Positions 1 to 8,508 of a stretch of DNA of 64,000 nt are shown here, piece by piece (the first letter of the stretch is position 1; each line of letters opens with the position of its first letter). The DNA is taken from contig NZ_JAJEJV010000004.1 of the NCBI RefSeq assembly GCF_021390675.1, positions 930,001 to 994,000 of the forward strand, written 5' to 3'. Under the pieces are notes generated by a model that was not told the origin of the DNA, searched no databases, and worked only from the letters and a program-made list of their open reading frames with translations. Origin of the DNA: Dyella sp. 2HG41-7 (GTDB lineage: Bacteria; Pseudomonadota; Gammaproteobacteria; Xanthomonadales; Rhodanobacteraceae). The translations under genes and the position numbers were made by a program.

Positions 1-1
1 T

Positions 2-478
2 ACCCTGAAGACCTTCGGTTCGTATGCCATTACGCCGGAATGGATGATCAGCGGCACGTACATCATCCAGTCGGGTGCGCCCAACATCTGCTTGAGCGGT
101 TATGGCGCCACGATCGATCCGGATCTGTACGGTGGCCCGTACCAGCACTTCTGCGGCGGCGTGCCGAGCGGCAACTCGCCCACGGGTGTGGCTTTCGGCG
201 GCATGGGTTCTCCTCCGGGAACCAGCGGTCATACGCCGTGGACTCATCAGCTCAACCTGAGCTTGACGTACATTCCGGCGTGGGCGGACAAGCACCTCAC
301 GTTCCAGGCGGAAGTGCACAATCTGTTCAACGAACAGGCTGCGTTGCTGTACTCGAACATCAACAACTCGTACGTCATCTACCAAGGTTCGACGGGTTAC
401 TACAACCCGCTGTACAAGACCGCGGTTTCGACGGAACTGCCGCGCTACGTGGATTTCAGCGTGAAGTTCGACTGGTAA
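2..478 (+). CDS. TonB-dependent receptor (Oar-like), C-terminal part, cut by the left edge
   Basis: The reading frame is open from the first complete codon of the window, so the start lies upstream. The roughly 158 visible residues are the end of an outer-membrane beta-barrel: alternating polar/aromatic strands, the segment SGHTPWTHQLNLSLTY, a VHNLFNEQ strand, and a terminal aromatic (…VKFDW) as expected for the BAM signal. The same blocks in the same order (ITPEW…, GHTPWT…LNL, FNLF…Q) end the receptor at 3590-6706, so the two are paralogues of the Oar-like/carboxypeptidase-regulatory-domain receptor class. The substrate cannot be inferred. A strong hairpin follows the stop codon. Confidence 0.88.
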   Translation, partial: TLKTFGSYAITPEWMISGTYIIQSGAPNICLSGYGATIDPDLYGGPYQHFCGGVPSGNSPTGVAFGGMGSPPGTSGHTPWTHQLNLSLTYIPAWADKHLTFQAEVHNLFNEQAALLYSNINNSYVIYQGSTGYYNPLYKTAVSTELPRYVDFSVKFDW

Positions 479-530
479 TTCCCGTTGCGGATTCACCGGC
501 GCCAAGGATGGCGCCGGCAACGGAACAAAG

Positions 531-562
531 AAGAAGGCCGCCGGGAAACCGGCGGCCTTCTT
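531..562. terminator. Hairpin between convergent genes
   Basis: A perfect 14-bp stem (AAGAAGGCCGCCGG with its complement, loop GAAA) sits between the receptor stop at 478 and the sulfotransferase stop at 567. The stem ends are A/T rich on both sides, so it can act as a bidirectional intrinsic terminator, although no long T tract follows. Confidence 0.7.
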
Positions 563-566
563 CGTT

Positions 567-2129
567 TCAGCGATCGAGACGCTGGATAAGCGGTTGCAGA
601 AAATCCCGATAGCGCGGGCTGCGCGCCGTGTCGCTGCGAATGGGTTGCCGTACTTGCGCAGCGCTGGCTGTGCTATGCACGTCGCGCTGTGTTTGATGTG
701 GCGAGAGGCAAGCTTCGTCGAAGGGCAGTTGGCAGAATGAGAGCAATTGCCGAATCAGTACTTCGGGTTCTTGCACTAATGCTTCGTAGGAAAGATCGAA
801 CACGTAGCCCGAGTAATGCTGCTGCCAGAAGTTGCTAAGATGCACGTAGTCGTTGCTGTAACTGGCCAGATCGTCCAGGTCGTAGCTGAAGAGAATGCCT
901 TCGCTAAACAACTGTCGATAGCAGGCAAAACAGGTTTCGACGGGATCGCGATGGCAGTTGATGATCTTGGCGCCCGGCAGCATGGCGCGAATAACGCCGA
1001 TCCATTGCCAGTTCTGCAATCCTTTGTCGGTGAAATAGGGGCGTTTTTTGCGCCAGTGCGCGGTGCGCGCAAGATAGTCCTTGCCCAGTCGCGCCCAATC
1101 TTCCGGTGTCGCATCTGCCGCCCAATGCGGAAATGCTTTGCCGCGCCGTTTCGATTCCCTTTCGATGACGTGTGACAAGTCGGAAATCTCATTCGCGCCT
1201 TCCACTTGCGGATGCGAGGCAAGGATGTGCTCGACGAGTGTCGATCCGGAACGAGGCATGCTTGCGATGAAAAGCACCTCGCGCCCGAGGGTTGGATCGA
1301 GCGGCGTTGGCATCGGATGGCGAAACGCTTCGACGATGTCGCCAACATGAGCGTGCTCAACAGCAGCGTTCCACTCAATCAATTGCCGCTTAAGTGCATT
1401 GGCTTCGCGCAACGCTTGAAAGGCGCCGGCGTAGTCGTGTTGATCTTCCAGCGCCCTGTAGAGGCTGAAACCCAGGAATACGCGGTCATCGGGCGCAAGC
1501 CGCGAGCTTTGCAGAATGTGCTGGATTTGTTGCGCATCCTGTTGAGTCAGCGATACGGTTTTCAGATTGGCCAGCCCGTGCCATGCAAGTGCGTGTTCCG
1601 GCTGCAGAGCGAGCACCTTGCGGTATTGGGCGACGGCGCCGGAAATGTCGCCGCGTATCGTGAAGATATCGGCGAGCGTAGTGCGCGCAGCGATGTGTCG
1701 TGCGTCAAGATCGAGTGCACGCCGCAAGGCGTCTGCTGCCGCATCCAGCTGCCAGTTCAATTTCAGCGCTTTGCCAAGGTTGAACCAGACCGCAGCTTGC
1801 ATAGGCGCCAGTTCGGTAGCGCGGCGCAGATGCGTGAAGGCTTCTTCCGTGGCGCCCGAATCGTAGAGCGCGCCGCCAAGGTTGGTGAGGATGCTTGGAT
1901 CATCCGGGCGTTGCAGCGCCGCCTTGCGCATAAATGCGGCGGCATTGACGCTGTCGCCGCGCATCTGGCAAGCGATGCCATACAGAAACTGCGCATTGGC
2001 GAAGTCGGGTGCTTCGGCCAGCACGCGTTTCAAGGGTTGTTCGGCCAAATCCGCGCGCCCTTCGGATAACGCCTTACCGGCTTCGCTCAACCACTGGCGT
2101 GCTGCGGGAGAGAGGGAGGGAGGCGACAT
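567..2129 (-). CDS. TPR-repeat sulfotransferase family protein (copy 1)
   Basis: A 520-residue protein. Residues about 10-210 are tetratricopeptide repeats (several A..W..LG.AL / A...YR..L.L.P units). Residues about 285-510 form a PAPS-dependent sulfotransferase domain: the 5'-phosphosulfate loop SMPRSGSTLVEHIL lies near 290-303 and the 3'-phosphate motif NCHRDPVETCFACY near 391-404. The PRSG(S/T)TL loop resembles eukaryotic tyrosylprotein sulfotransferases, and TPRs normally bind protein partners, so a protein or peptide acceptor is plausible but inferred. There is no signal peptide, so it is probably cytoplasmic. It lies between two Oar-like receptors and is divergent from the PiuC-type hydroxylase; copies 2 and 3 are at 6816 and 11940. 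Confidence 0.85.
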   Translation of the reverse strand: MSPPSLSPAARQWLSEAGKALSEGRADLAEQPLKRVLAEAPDFANAQFLYGIACQMRGDSVNAAAFMRKAALQRPDDPSILTNLGGALYDSGATEEAFTHLRRATELAPMQAAVWFNLGKALKLNWQLDAAADALRRALDLDARHIAARTTLADIFTIRGDISGAVAQYRKVLALQPEHALAWHGLANLKTVSLTQQDAQQIQHILQSSRLAPDDRVFLGFSLYRALEDQHDYAGAFQALREANALKRQLIEWNAAVEHAHVGDIVEAFRHPMPTPLDPTLGREVLFIASMPRSGSTLVEHILASHPQVEGANEISDLSHVIERESKRRGKAFPHWAADATPEDWARLGKDYLARTAHWRKKRPYFTDKGLQNWQWIGVIRAMLPGAKIINCHRDPVETCFACYRQLFSEGILFSYDLDDLASYSNDYVHLSNFWQQHYSGYVFDLSYEALVQEPEVLIRQLLSFCQLPFDEACLSPHQTQRDVHSTASAAQVRQPIRSDTARSPRYRDFLQPLIQRLDR

Positions 2130-2279
2130 GGGCTACCTGATATGGATGGTTTGAAGGCCGACGCCTAGTTTTGCATGTTCTTCGCGGCAAAAAACCGCAA
2201 TACGGCCTTGGCCGTTCCGCTTGGCACAGCGTGCGATTACCATGGACGGCGCCATGCAACCTTATGAAGGGTTACTGCC

Positions 2280-2954
2280 TTGATTTACTTTGCTCCCTCC
2301 GTTCTCAGTCCCGATGAGCTGGCGATCATCCAGTCGAAGCTGAAAAGCGTTCCGTTTGCAGATGGAGCCAGTACGGCCGGCTGGTCCGCGCGCGAAGTAA
2401 AGCGAAATCTGCAAGCGACCTTGGGTACGCCCGAATACGAGCAGATTGCGCGCACGGTAGGCGAAGCGTTTATGCGCAGCAATGAAATGCAGGCTGCGTT
2501 GTTGCCCGCGGCGACGACGTCGGTGTTGTTCAATCGTTACGGGCCGGGCATGGAATACGGCCCTCATGTGGACGCGCCCGTCATGGGCAGCTTTAACACG
2601 GCTGTACGCAGCGACATCGCCATTACCATTTTTCTTTCCGACCCCCGCAGTTACGACGGCGGCGAGTTGACCGTTTTCATGAGCGGCATCGGCAGCAAAT
2701 TCAAGCTTGAGGCAGGCGCGGCGATCGCATATCCCGCGAACACGCTGCACCACGTAACACCTGTCACGCGCGGCGTGCGCGATGCGGCGATCATCTGGGT
2801 GCAAAGCCAAGTGCGCGATCCCGCTCAGCGCGAATTGCTGTGGGATTTGGACAACGCCAAACGACAAATCTTCAATCGCGAGGGCAAGAGCCCGCTTTTC
2901 GATGCCGTCAGTAAATCGCACGCCAATTTGCTGCGCATGTGGGCGGAAATTTGA
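2280..2954 (+). CDS. piuC: PKHD-type Fe(II)/2-oxoglutarate hydroxylase (PiuC/YbiX family)
   Basis: A 224-residue protein of typical PiuC length. The Fe(II) facial triad is visible as H96-x-D98 in YGPHVDAPVMG and H157 in YPANTLHHVTPVTRG, with R164 as the probable 2-oxoglutarate ligand. The start is TTG: an in-frame stop lies five codons upstream, no ATG or GTG fits between, AAGGG lies 5' at usual spacing, and the N-terminus MIYFAPSVLSPDELA fits the family. PiuC proteins are usually found beside TBDRs in iron-regulated loci and their substrate is unknown. Here the gene is divergent from a TPR-sulfotransferase and precedes a receptor, so a receptor- or peptide-modifying role is possible but inferred. 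Confidence 0.9.
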   Translation: MIYFAPSVLSPDELAIIQSKLKSVPFADGASTAGWSAREVKRNLQATLGTPEYEQIARTVGEAFMRSNEMQAALLPAATTSVLFNRYGPGMEYGPHVDAPVMGSFNTAVRSDIAITIFLSDPRSYDGGELTVFMSGIGSKFKLEAGAAIAYPANTLHHVTPVTRGVRDAAIIWVQSQVRDPAQRELLWDLDNAKRQIFNREGKSPLFDAVSKSHANLLRMWAEI

Positions 2955-3589
2955 TTCGCCGTTTTGTGCGGTAAGTAAGGCGCATGCACGAAGCGCCGAT
3001 TTGCTTATCGACCTTCGTCCAAATAGCTGGCGCCAGTCGCGAGACACGCCATGCAGAAAATTCCACTCTTGCATGAGGCGTTCCTAGGCGATACCCGCAA
3101 TGGGTATGTCCCATCGCCAGCTTGCGTCGGTGCTCCCTCATGGGCGTTTGAAAGTGCGGACGCATCTCGTTTGAGTGCTGACCAAGCGATGTAGGCGCTC
3201 GCCCGGCGTTCGATATTTGTTGCGTCCGAATCGCGCAGATTTTGCGAAGTAAGGTTTGATCCTCGTAAAAAATCGTAGGTCATCATCTTGCCGGGGCCTC
3301 AGATTTGGCCCGAACGACGGTTTTTTACGACAAATCATTGACTTATGGCGTAAGTTATTACTTACAGATCGTAAGTTCTTGACTTACATTTGATGCCCCT
3401 ATTACGCTCGGTCCGACCGCAATTGCTAAGCACGAGTTAAAAAAGGCTTTACCAATCGTGCTTGCGGGGAGGGTGTCGTCAAAGCACTCAGGGTGGCCGT
3501 GCCGCTTTGCCTGGAGGGGAAAGCGCTACGTGACCGGTGCGATGACTACTTATTTGGGTGTCGTCCATAGCTCATTAGGGGAGCTGTCA
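2955..3589. other. 635-bp intergenic region upstream of a TonB receptor
   Basis: No convincing gene was found. Open frames on either strand lack a ribosome-binding site and domain-like composition. The right half becomes AT rich and holds the phased GTAAGT/ACTTAC array (3338-3405). The stretch 3458-3589 is open in the receptor frame but precedes the good ribosome-binding site and signal peptide, so it is treated as 5' leader. Confidence 0.6.
3338..3405 (+). promoter_or_regulatory. Phased array of GTAAGT/ACTTAC half-sites with TTGACT -35-like elements
   Basis: Hexamers alternate in orientation: ACTTAT at 3341, GTAAGT at 3350, ACTTAC at 3360, GTAAGT at 3371, ACTTAC at 3382. Start-to-start distances are 9, 10, 11 and 11 bp, so the sites face the same side of the helix. 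Two exact inverted pairs result (GTAAGT-TATT-ACTTAC and GTAAGT-TCTTG-ACTTAC). The first and last half-sites overlap TTGACT boxes (3338 and 3379), and TATTAC at 3400-3405 could be a -10 with a short 15-bp spacer. This looks like the operator/promoter of the receptor at 3590. Confidence 0.6.
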
Positions 3590-6500
3590 ATGCAAATAGA
3601 AAATTCAACTCACCGCGCGCGTCGTGCCCCGGTGCGCCATACCGCGCTTGCTGTAGCGCTCGGTTTGGCCTTCAGTGGTGGTGCGATGGCTCAGGCCGTG
3701 ACCGGCAGCATCTACGGTCAGGCTCCGGCCGCGTCCGGTGAAACCGTGCAGGTGTCGTCCAGCGCAACGGGCGTAACGCGCGAAGTTGCGGTTGGCGCCG
3801 ATGGCCGCTACCAAGTGGGTAACCTGCCGGTCGGTACGTATACCGTCACCTTGAAGCAGGACGGCAAGCCGGTCACGACGCATGAAAACGCGTCCGTTAC
3901 CTCGGGCGCCACCGGCGTGGATTTCGTTAGCGCGAACTCCGCCAACGCCAAGTCGCTGGGCACCGTCACGGTCTCGGCCAACGCGCTGCCGCCCATCGAC
4001 GTCACGAACACCAACTCGGGCACCGTCATCACCGCAGCCGAACTGCAAAAGCTGCCGATCACGCGCAATGCCGAGTCCATCGCCCTGTTGGCGCCGAACA
4101 CCGTTTCGGGCAGCAGCTTCTTCTCCGGCCCGGGCGGCAACGCGCTGGTGTCCTTCGGCGGTTCGTCTGTCAGTGAGAACGCGTACTACGTCAACGGCTT
4201 CAATACTGCCGAGCCCTACAAGAACCTGGGTGGCTTCCAGCTCCCCTACGGCGCGATCCAGCAGCAGGAAACGCTCACCGGCGGTTACGACGCACAGTAC
4301 GGCCGTTCCGATGGTGGCGTGATCAGCCAGATCGGTCAGCGCGGTACCAACGAGTGGCATTTCGGCGGTCAGGTTGTGTGGCAGCCGCGCTATCTCGAAA
4401 GCAATCCGGACAACAACGTCTACGGCAATCCGTACGTGCCGCCGTCGACCAGCCAGGTCAACTACGCGCTCGAAGAGCCGACCAAGCCCGGCACGCTGCG
4501 TCAGTACCGCAACGAAAACAAGCAGTGGGAAACGATCTATTCGGCCTACGTCGGCGGTCCGCTGATCAAGGACAAGCTGTTTATCTTCTTGGCACCTGAA
4601 GTCACCAAGACGCGTAGCACCTTGGTGGGCGTGGACACGAACGCGCCGTCGACCAACTACAGCGTGACCAACCAGCAGAGCTCCAAGTTCTACGGCAAGA
4701 TCGACTGGAACATTACCGACAGCAACATCCTCGAATTGACCACGCTGCGTAACAGCCAGCGCGGCCTGTACGCCGGCGACGGCGCGGGCAGTCTGTATGC
4801 GTTCGATTACGCCACGCGCAAGTTCGGTGCGTATTCCGGTCCGTCCGACGCGCACAAGGACAACGCTCAGTTCTACATCGGCCACTTCACCAGCTACATC
4901 ACCGATGCGGCCACGTTGAGCGTTCTGTTCGGCAAGGCGAACTTCCAGAACCCGATCGCCTACGGCAACACCAGCCCGCTGCCTTTCATTTCGCGTCCGT
5001 ACAACGAAGTGCTGCCGAACGGCACGCAGCCCAACCTCTCCAACAACCAGACGAACACGTCGTGGATCTCGCCGGATGCGAAAAACGCAACCCGCGGTCT
5101 GCGCGTCGACTTCGACTACAAGTTGGGTAGCCACGATCTGGCCGCCGGTATCGATAACATGTTCTATCGAGCCCACGACCAAGGTATCTCGCAGACCAAC
5201 CCGTTCAATCCGTCGCTCAACTACTACTGGCGCTACCTCCCCGGCGGCGTGGTGCAGAAGCGCGAGATCGGCTGGGCCACCAGCATGACGACGGCGCAGA
5301 AGGCGTACTACCTGCAGGACACCTGGCAGGTCTCGTCCACCGTGCTGTTGAAGGTCGGCGTGCGTAACGAGCACTACACCAACTACAACGATCTGGGCGA
5401 AGCCTTCACCAACCAGATCAACCAGTGGGAACCGCGTGTCGGCGCCACCTGGGACGTCAATGGCGACTCTTCGTTCAAGGTATACGGCAACGTTGGTCGC
5501 TACTACCTCGCGCTGCCGGATGACGTGGCGGAGCGTGCGGCGAACCGTTCGTACTACCTGACCACCAACTACAGCTACACCGGCATCGACGGCAACGGCG
5601 TTCCGACTGGCTTGACGCAGCTGCATGCGACCACCTCGCCGGACGGCGAAACCGGTTCGGCGAAAGATCCGCAGCAGGTTACCGCGCGCAATTTGAAGCC
5701 GGAGTACGTGGACGAATACATCGTCGGCTTCGACAAGCAGCTCAACGCCAAGTGGAACTACGGCGCGAAGGCGATGTGGCGCAACTTGAAGGTGGCCATC
5801 GACGACGAGTGCCAGCCCGGCTTGATCGCGGCCAAGATGGCCACGATGGGTCTGAATCCGGCCAACTACTCCAACTCGCTGTACGGTGCGAATTACTGCC
5901 GCCTGATCAACCCGGGCAAGACGAACGACATGTTGCTGGTGTCGGACGACGGCAGCGCCCGCACGATCGTGCCGATGACGCAGCACGACTGGGGCTACAT
6001 CAATGGCGCCCGCCGCAAGATCGCGTCGCTGGATCTCTACTTGGAGCATCCGTTCGACGGCAAGTGGATGGCTCGCATGGATTACACCTACACCCACGGT
6101 TGGGGTAACACCGAAGGTCAGGTGCGCTCCGACTTCGGTCAGCAGGACATCTCCAAGACGGAAGACTGGGACTCCTGGCAGCTGATGAATGGTCAGGACG
6201 GCGAGCTGATCAACACACGCAAGCATCAGTTCCGTTTCCGTGGCGCGTATGAGATCACCCCGGAATGGTTGCTGTCCGCCACCATGCTGGCTCAGTCCGG
6301 CCTGCCGCAGGAATGCTTGGGCTACTACGGTCCGGGCGGTTCGGGCGCTGCATACTACGGCCCGGGTGAAGTCGGCGATCCGAGCGGTTACAACAACTTC
6401 GGCAGCGGTAACTACCATTGGTGCCACGGCATTCGCATGCCCCCAGGCTCGATCGGCCACACGCCGTGGACGTTCCCGCTCAACCTCGGCGTGCATTACC

Positions 6501-6706
6501 GTCCGGACTTCGCGCAGCAGAAGATGACGGTCAGCCTGGACGTGTTCAATCTGTTCGACCAGCAGCGTCCGGTGCAGACCGACGCCGTCGGCGAGAACGC
6601 GTACAGCGCTTCGACCAACACGATCTACATCAACAACACCTACGGTCAGGGCATCTACTTCCAGAATCCCCGCACCGTTCGCCTGACGTTGACCTACGAT
6701 TACTAA
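3590..6706 (+). CDS. TonB-dependent receptor, Oar-like with N-terminal carboxypeptidase-regulatory-like domain
   Basis: A 1038-residue protein. The chosen ATG follows AGGGGAG and begins a clear signal peptide ending AMA|QA. Residues about 38-115 form a CarboxypepD_reg-like beta domain (GSIYGQ…GADGRYQVGNLPVGTYTVTL), followed by a plug domain (ITAAELQKLPI…, YVNGFNTAEPYKNLGGFQLPYGAIQQQETLTGGYDAQYGRSDGGVI) and a barrel ending in …LTLTYDY. It imports an unknown ligand across the outer membrane using TonB energy. It is preceded by the half-site array and followed by a strong terminator, so it is probably monocistronic. The barrel end is paralogous to the receptor cut by the left edge. Confidence 0.93.
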   Translation: MQIENSTHRARRAPVRHTALAVALGLAFSGGAMAQAVTGSIYGQAPAASGETVQVSSSATGVTREVAVGADGRYQVGNLPVGTYTVTLKQDGKPVTTHENASVTSGATGVDFVSANSANAKSLGTVTVSANALPPIDVTNTNSGTVITAAELQKLPITRNAESIALLAPNTVSGSSFFSGPGGNALVSFGGSSVSENAYYVNGFNTAEPYKNLGGFQLPYGAIQQQETLTGGYDAQYGRSDGGVISQIGQRGTNEWHFGGQVVWQPRYLESNPDNNVYGNPYVPPSTSQVNYALEEPTKPGTLRQYRNENKQWETIYSAYVGGPLIKDKLFIFLAPEVTKTRSTLVGVDTNAPSTNYSVTNQQSSKFYGKIDWNITDSNILELTTLRNSQRGLYAGDGAGSLYAFDYATRKFGAYSGPSDAHKDNAQFYIGHFTSYITDAATLSVLFGKANFQNPIAYGNTSPLPFISRPYNEVLPNGTQPNLSNNQTNTSWISPDAKNATRGLRVDFDYKLGSHDLAAGIDNMFYRAHDQGISQTNPFNPSLNYYWRYLPGGVVQKREIGWATSMTTAQKAYYLQDTWQVSSTVLLKVGVRNEHYTNYNDLGEAFTNQINQWEPRVGATWDVNGDSSFKVYGNVGRYYLALPDDVAERAANRSYYLTTNYSYTGIDGNGVPTGLTQLHATTSPDGETGSAKDPQQVTARNLKPEYVDEYIVGFDKQLNAKWNYGAKAMWRNLKVAIDDECQPGLIAAKMATMGLNPANYSNSLYGANYCRLINPGKTNDMLLVSDDGSARTIVPMTQHDWGYINGARRKIASLDLYLEHPFDGKWMARMDYTYTHGWGNTEGQVRSDFGQQDISKTEDWDSWQLMNGQDGELINTRKHQFRFRGAYEITPEWLLSATMLAQSGLPQECLGYYGPGGSGAAYYGPGEVGDPSGYNNFGSGNYHWCHGIRMPPGSIGHTPWTFPLNLGVHYRPDFAQQKMTVSLDVFNLFDQQRPVQTDAVGENAYSASTNTIYINNTYGQGIYFQNPRTVRLTLTYDY

Positions 6707-6731
6707 TCGACACGTCGACTGATCGCACTAC

Positions 6732-6765
6732 AAAGCCACCGATCGCAAGATCGGTGGCTTTTTTT
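6732..6765 (+). terminator. Rho-independent terminator of the TonB receptor
   Basis: A 13-bp perfect stem (AAAGCCACCGATC and its complement, loop GCAA) is followed directly by a run of seven T, 25 bases after the receptor stop codon. Confidence 0.93.
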
Positions 6766-6815
6766 AGGGCGATGTCGAAGCGCTGCGTCGCCGATGGCGC
6801 GCGAACGGAAAGAAT

Positions 6816-8411
6816 TTAGAGCTTCAGCGCTACGCGCAGCGGATCGAGTTGTGTGGCGTAGCTGCGCCATTGCTCGATGCCGCGCGTATGGATCGACTCG
6901 CGCACTTGCGCGCTGCTCGGCGTCGCGATGGGAGCCTCGTTCGCTTCGGGGCGCAGGCACGCTTCTTCCATCTCCAATCCGCAATGCGCGAGCACCTTGG
7001 GTAGCATCGCAGCCGGATCCTGCACCAGCGCCGCATAAGGTACGTCGAACATCGCGCCAGGAAGCGCCGTATGCCAGTGGCGTACTTGCTGCGCGTATTG
7101 GCCATAGTAGTGAGCCAGCGCGTCGAGGTCGTAGCTATAAGGCGAGATGTTGCCGAACATCGCCTTGAAATTGGAGAAGCATGTATCCATCGGCGAACGC
7201 GTCATGTGCAAGATCGGCGCATGCGGCAGCGCGCGCCGGATGAACGCGATCATCTGGATATTTCCTGGCAACTTGTCGACATAAAACGCGCGCCCACGCG
7301 CGCGCCATTGCGTTTGCTTCAGATAACGTTCGCCGAGTTCGCGATAGTCGATGTCTTCGCTGCGCGCAATCACCTTGAGCAGCCCCTGCGACAAAGCCGG
7401 CGGCACATCGGCGACCCAATGCAGCTGGCGCCAGAACTCGATCAATTCGCCGGCGGAAGCGACCTGCGAATGACTGGAAAGCATGCGGTCGAGCAATGTT
7501 GTGCCCGAGCGCGGCATGCCGACGATGAAAATCGGCGTCGGGCCGCGAAAGTCGCTCGCGCGCGGCAATTCTTTGCGCGTCACCGACGACATGCCGATCA
7601 ATGCCGACGTGACGGCTTCTTCCGAGGATGCCTCGTACGGATTGAGTTGATGCATCTGCGCATTGCAACGCGCAAGCGCATGCCAGGCTTCGTCGTGGCG
7701 TCCCAGATCGTCGAGCGTTTTGAAGCACGCATATTCGAATTCTGCGCGGATAAACGCCTGGTCCCGATCCGTTTTCGCGTCGGGCAGCTGTTGCAGTTGT
7801 TTTTCGAGCCACTGCAGACGCTGCGTTTCAGGACGTTGTTTGCGCAGATTGACCAACACCATCGCAGCGTCGCCGAACGTCGGCCAGCGCGCAATGCAGC
7901 GTTCAAGAACCGCGCATGCGTCGTCGATGCGACCGCTGAATTGCAGCAGCATGGCGTACATGTGCAATTGGGTCGGCGTATCCACGCCGCCTCGCACAGC
8001 CGCTTCCATCAGCGCCAGCGCGGTGGAGATTTCGCCCAGCGAGAAACGCAGGCTCGCTTGTGCGGCGAGCAACTCCGCCGGCGGCTCGGGCGCTTGCGCA
8101 AGCAAATCGAGACAGGCGCGCGCGACGACAATCTCGCCGCGTGCCACCAAATGCTCCGCCAACGTGAAGATCAGCGGAGCGTCATACGGCAGGTGACGGC
8201 TCGCGTGGAGCAGCGGGCGATTCGATGCGCGAAACTGCCCTTGTCGAAACAAGACGTCGGCAAGATCGATCAGGGCTTCCGTGTCGTTTGGCGACTGCGC
8301 AAGCAGCGACTGCAGCGCGGTTTCCGCATCGGCGAGACGATCGTTCTCCATGCACCGACGAATATGTTGGCGCAGCGCGCCTGGAGCTACCGGCAGAGTT
8401 TCTTGATTCAT
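6816..8411 (-). CDS. TPR-repeat sulfotransferase family protein (copy 2)
   Basis: A 531-residue protein from the ATG at 8411; the open frame runs further upstream but would overlap the Grx4-like gene, and MNQETLPVAPGALRQHI is the natural start. The first ~250 residues are degenerate TPR helices. The sulfotransferase domain has the PAPS loop IFIVGMPRSGTTLLDRML near 294-311 and the second motif HMTRSPMDTCFSNF near 402-415. It is paralogous to copies 1 and 3 but clearly diverged. It is transcribed in the same direction as the upstream Grx4-like gene, separated by a hairpin. The acceptor is unknown; a protein or peptide is inferred from TPRs and the TPST-like loop. Confidence 0.85.
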   Translation of the reverse strand: MNQETLPVAPGALRQHIRRCMENDRLADAETALQSLLAQSPNDTEALIDLADVLFRQGQFRASNRPLLHASRHLPYDAPLIFTLAEHLVARGEIVVARACLDLLAQAPEPPAELLAAQASLRFSLGEISTALALMEAAVRGGVDTPTQLHMYAMLLQFSGRIDDACAVLERCIARWPTFGDAAMVLVNLRKQRPETQRLQWLEKQLQQLPDAKTDRDQAFIRAEFEYACFKTLDDLGRHDEAWHALARCNAQMHQLNPYEASSEEAVTSALIGMSSVTRKELPRASDFRGPTPIFIVGMPRSGTTLLDRMLSSHSQVASAGELIEFWRQLHWVADVPPALSQGLLKVIARSEDIDYRELGERYLKQTQWRARGRAFYVDKLPGNIQMIAFIRRALPHAPILHMTRSPMDTCFSNFKAMFGNISPYSYDLDALAHYYGQYAQQVRHWHTALPGAMFDVPYAALVQDPAAMLPKVLAHCGLEMEEACLRPEANEAPIATPSSAQVRESIHTRGIEQWRSYATQLDPLRVALKL

Positions 8412-8456
8412 CCGCCGATGATAGCCGGGAACCGCCGAGGGCAAACCCAAACGCAA

Positions 8457-8478
8457 CGTGGGGGCCAAAGCCCCCACG
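8457..8478 (-). terminator. Hairpin after the Grx4-like gene
   Basis: A 9-bp perfect stem (CGTGGGGGC / GCCCCCACG, four-base loop) lies between the Grx4-like stop at 8509 and the sulfotransferase start at 8411. On the minus strand it is followed by a T/G-rich stretch. It is probably a terminator or attenuator. Confidence 0.55.
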
Positions 8479-8508
8479 CGCAAAACGCTTATGTCGGTGA
8501 CGTCCGGT

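Noticed and set aside
3458-3589. N-terminal extension of the TonB receptor from 3458
   Set aside because: It precedes the AGGGGAG ribosome-binding site and signal peptide at 3590 and looks like untranslated leader.
3605-6496. Long minus-strand open frame opposite the TonB receptor
   Set aside because: Val/Arg/Gly-biased translation typical of an antisense shadow; the plus-strand receptor has signal peptide, plug and barrel.
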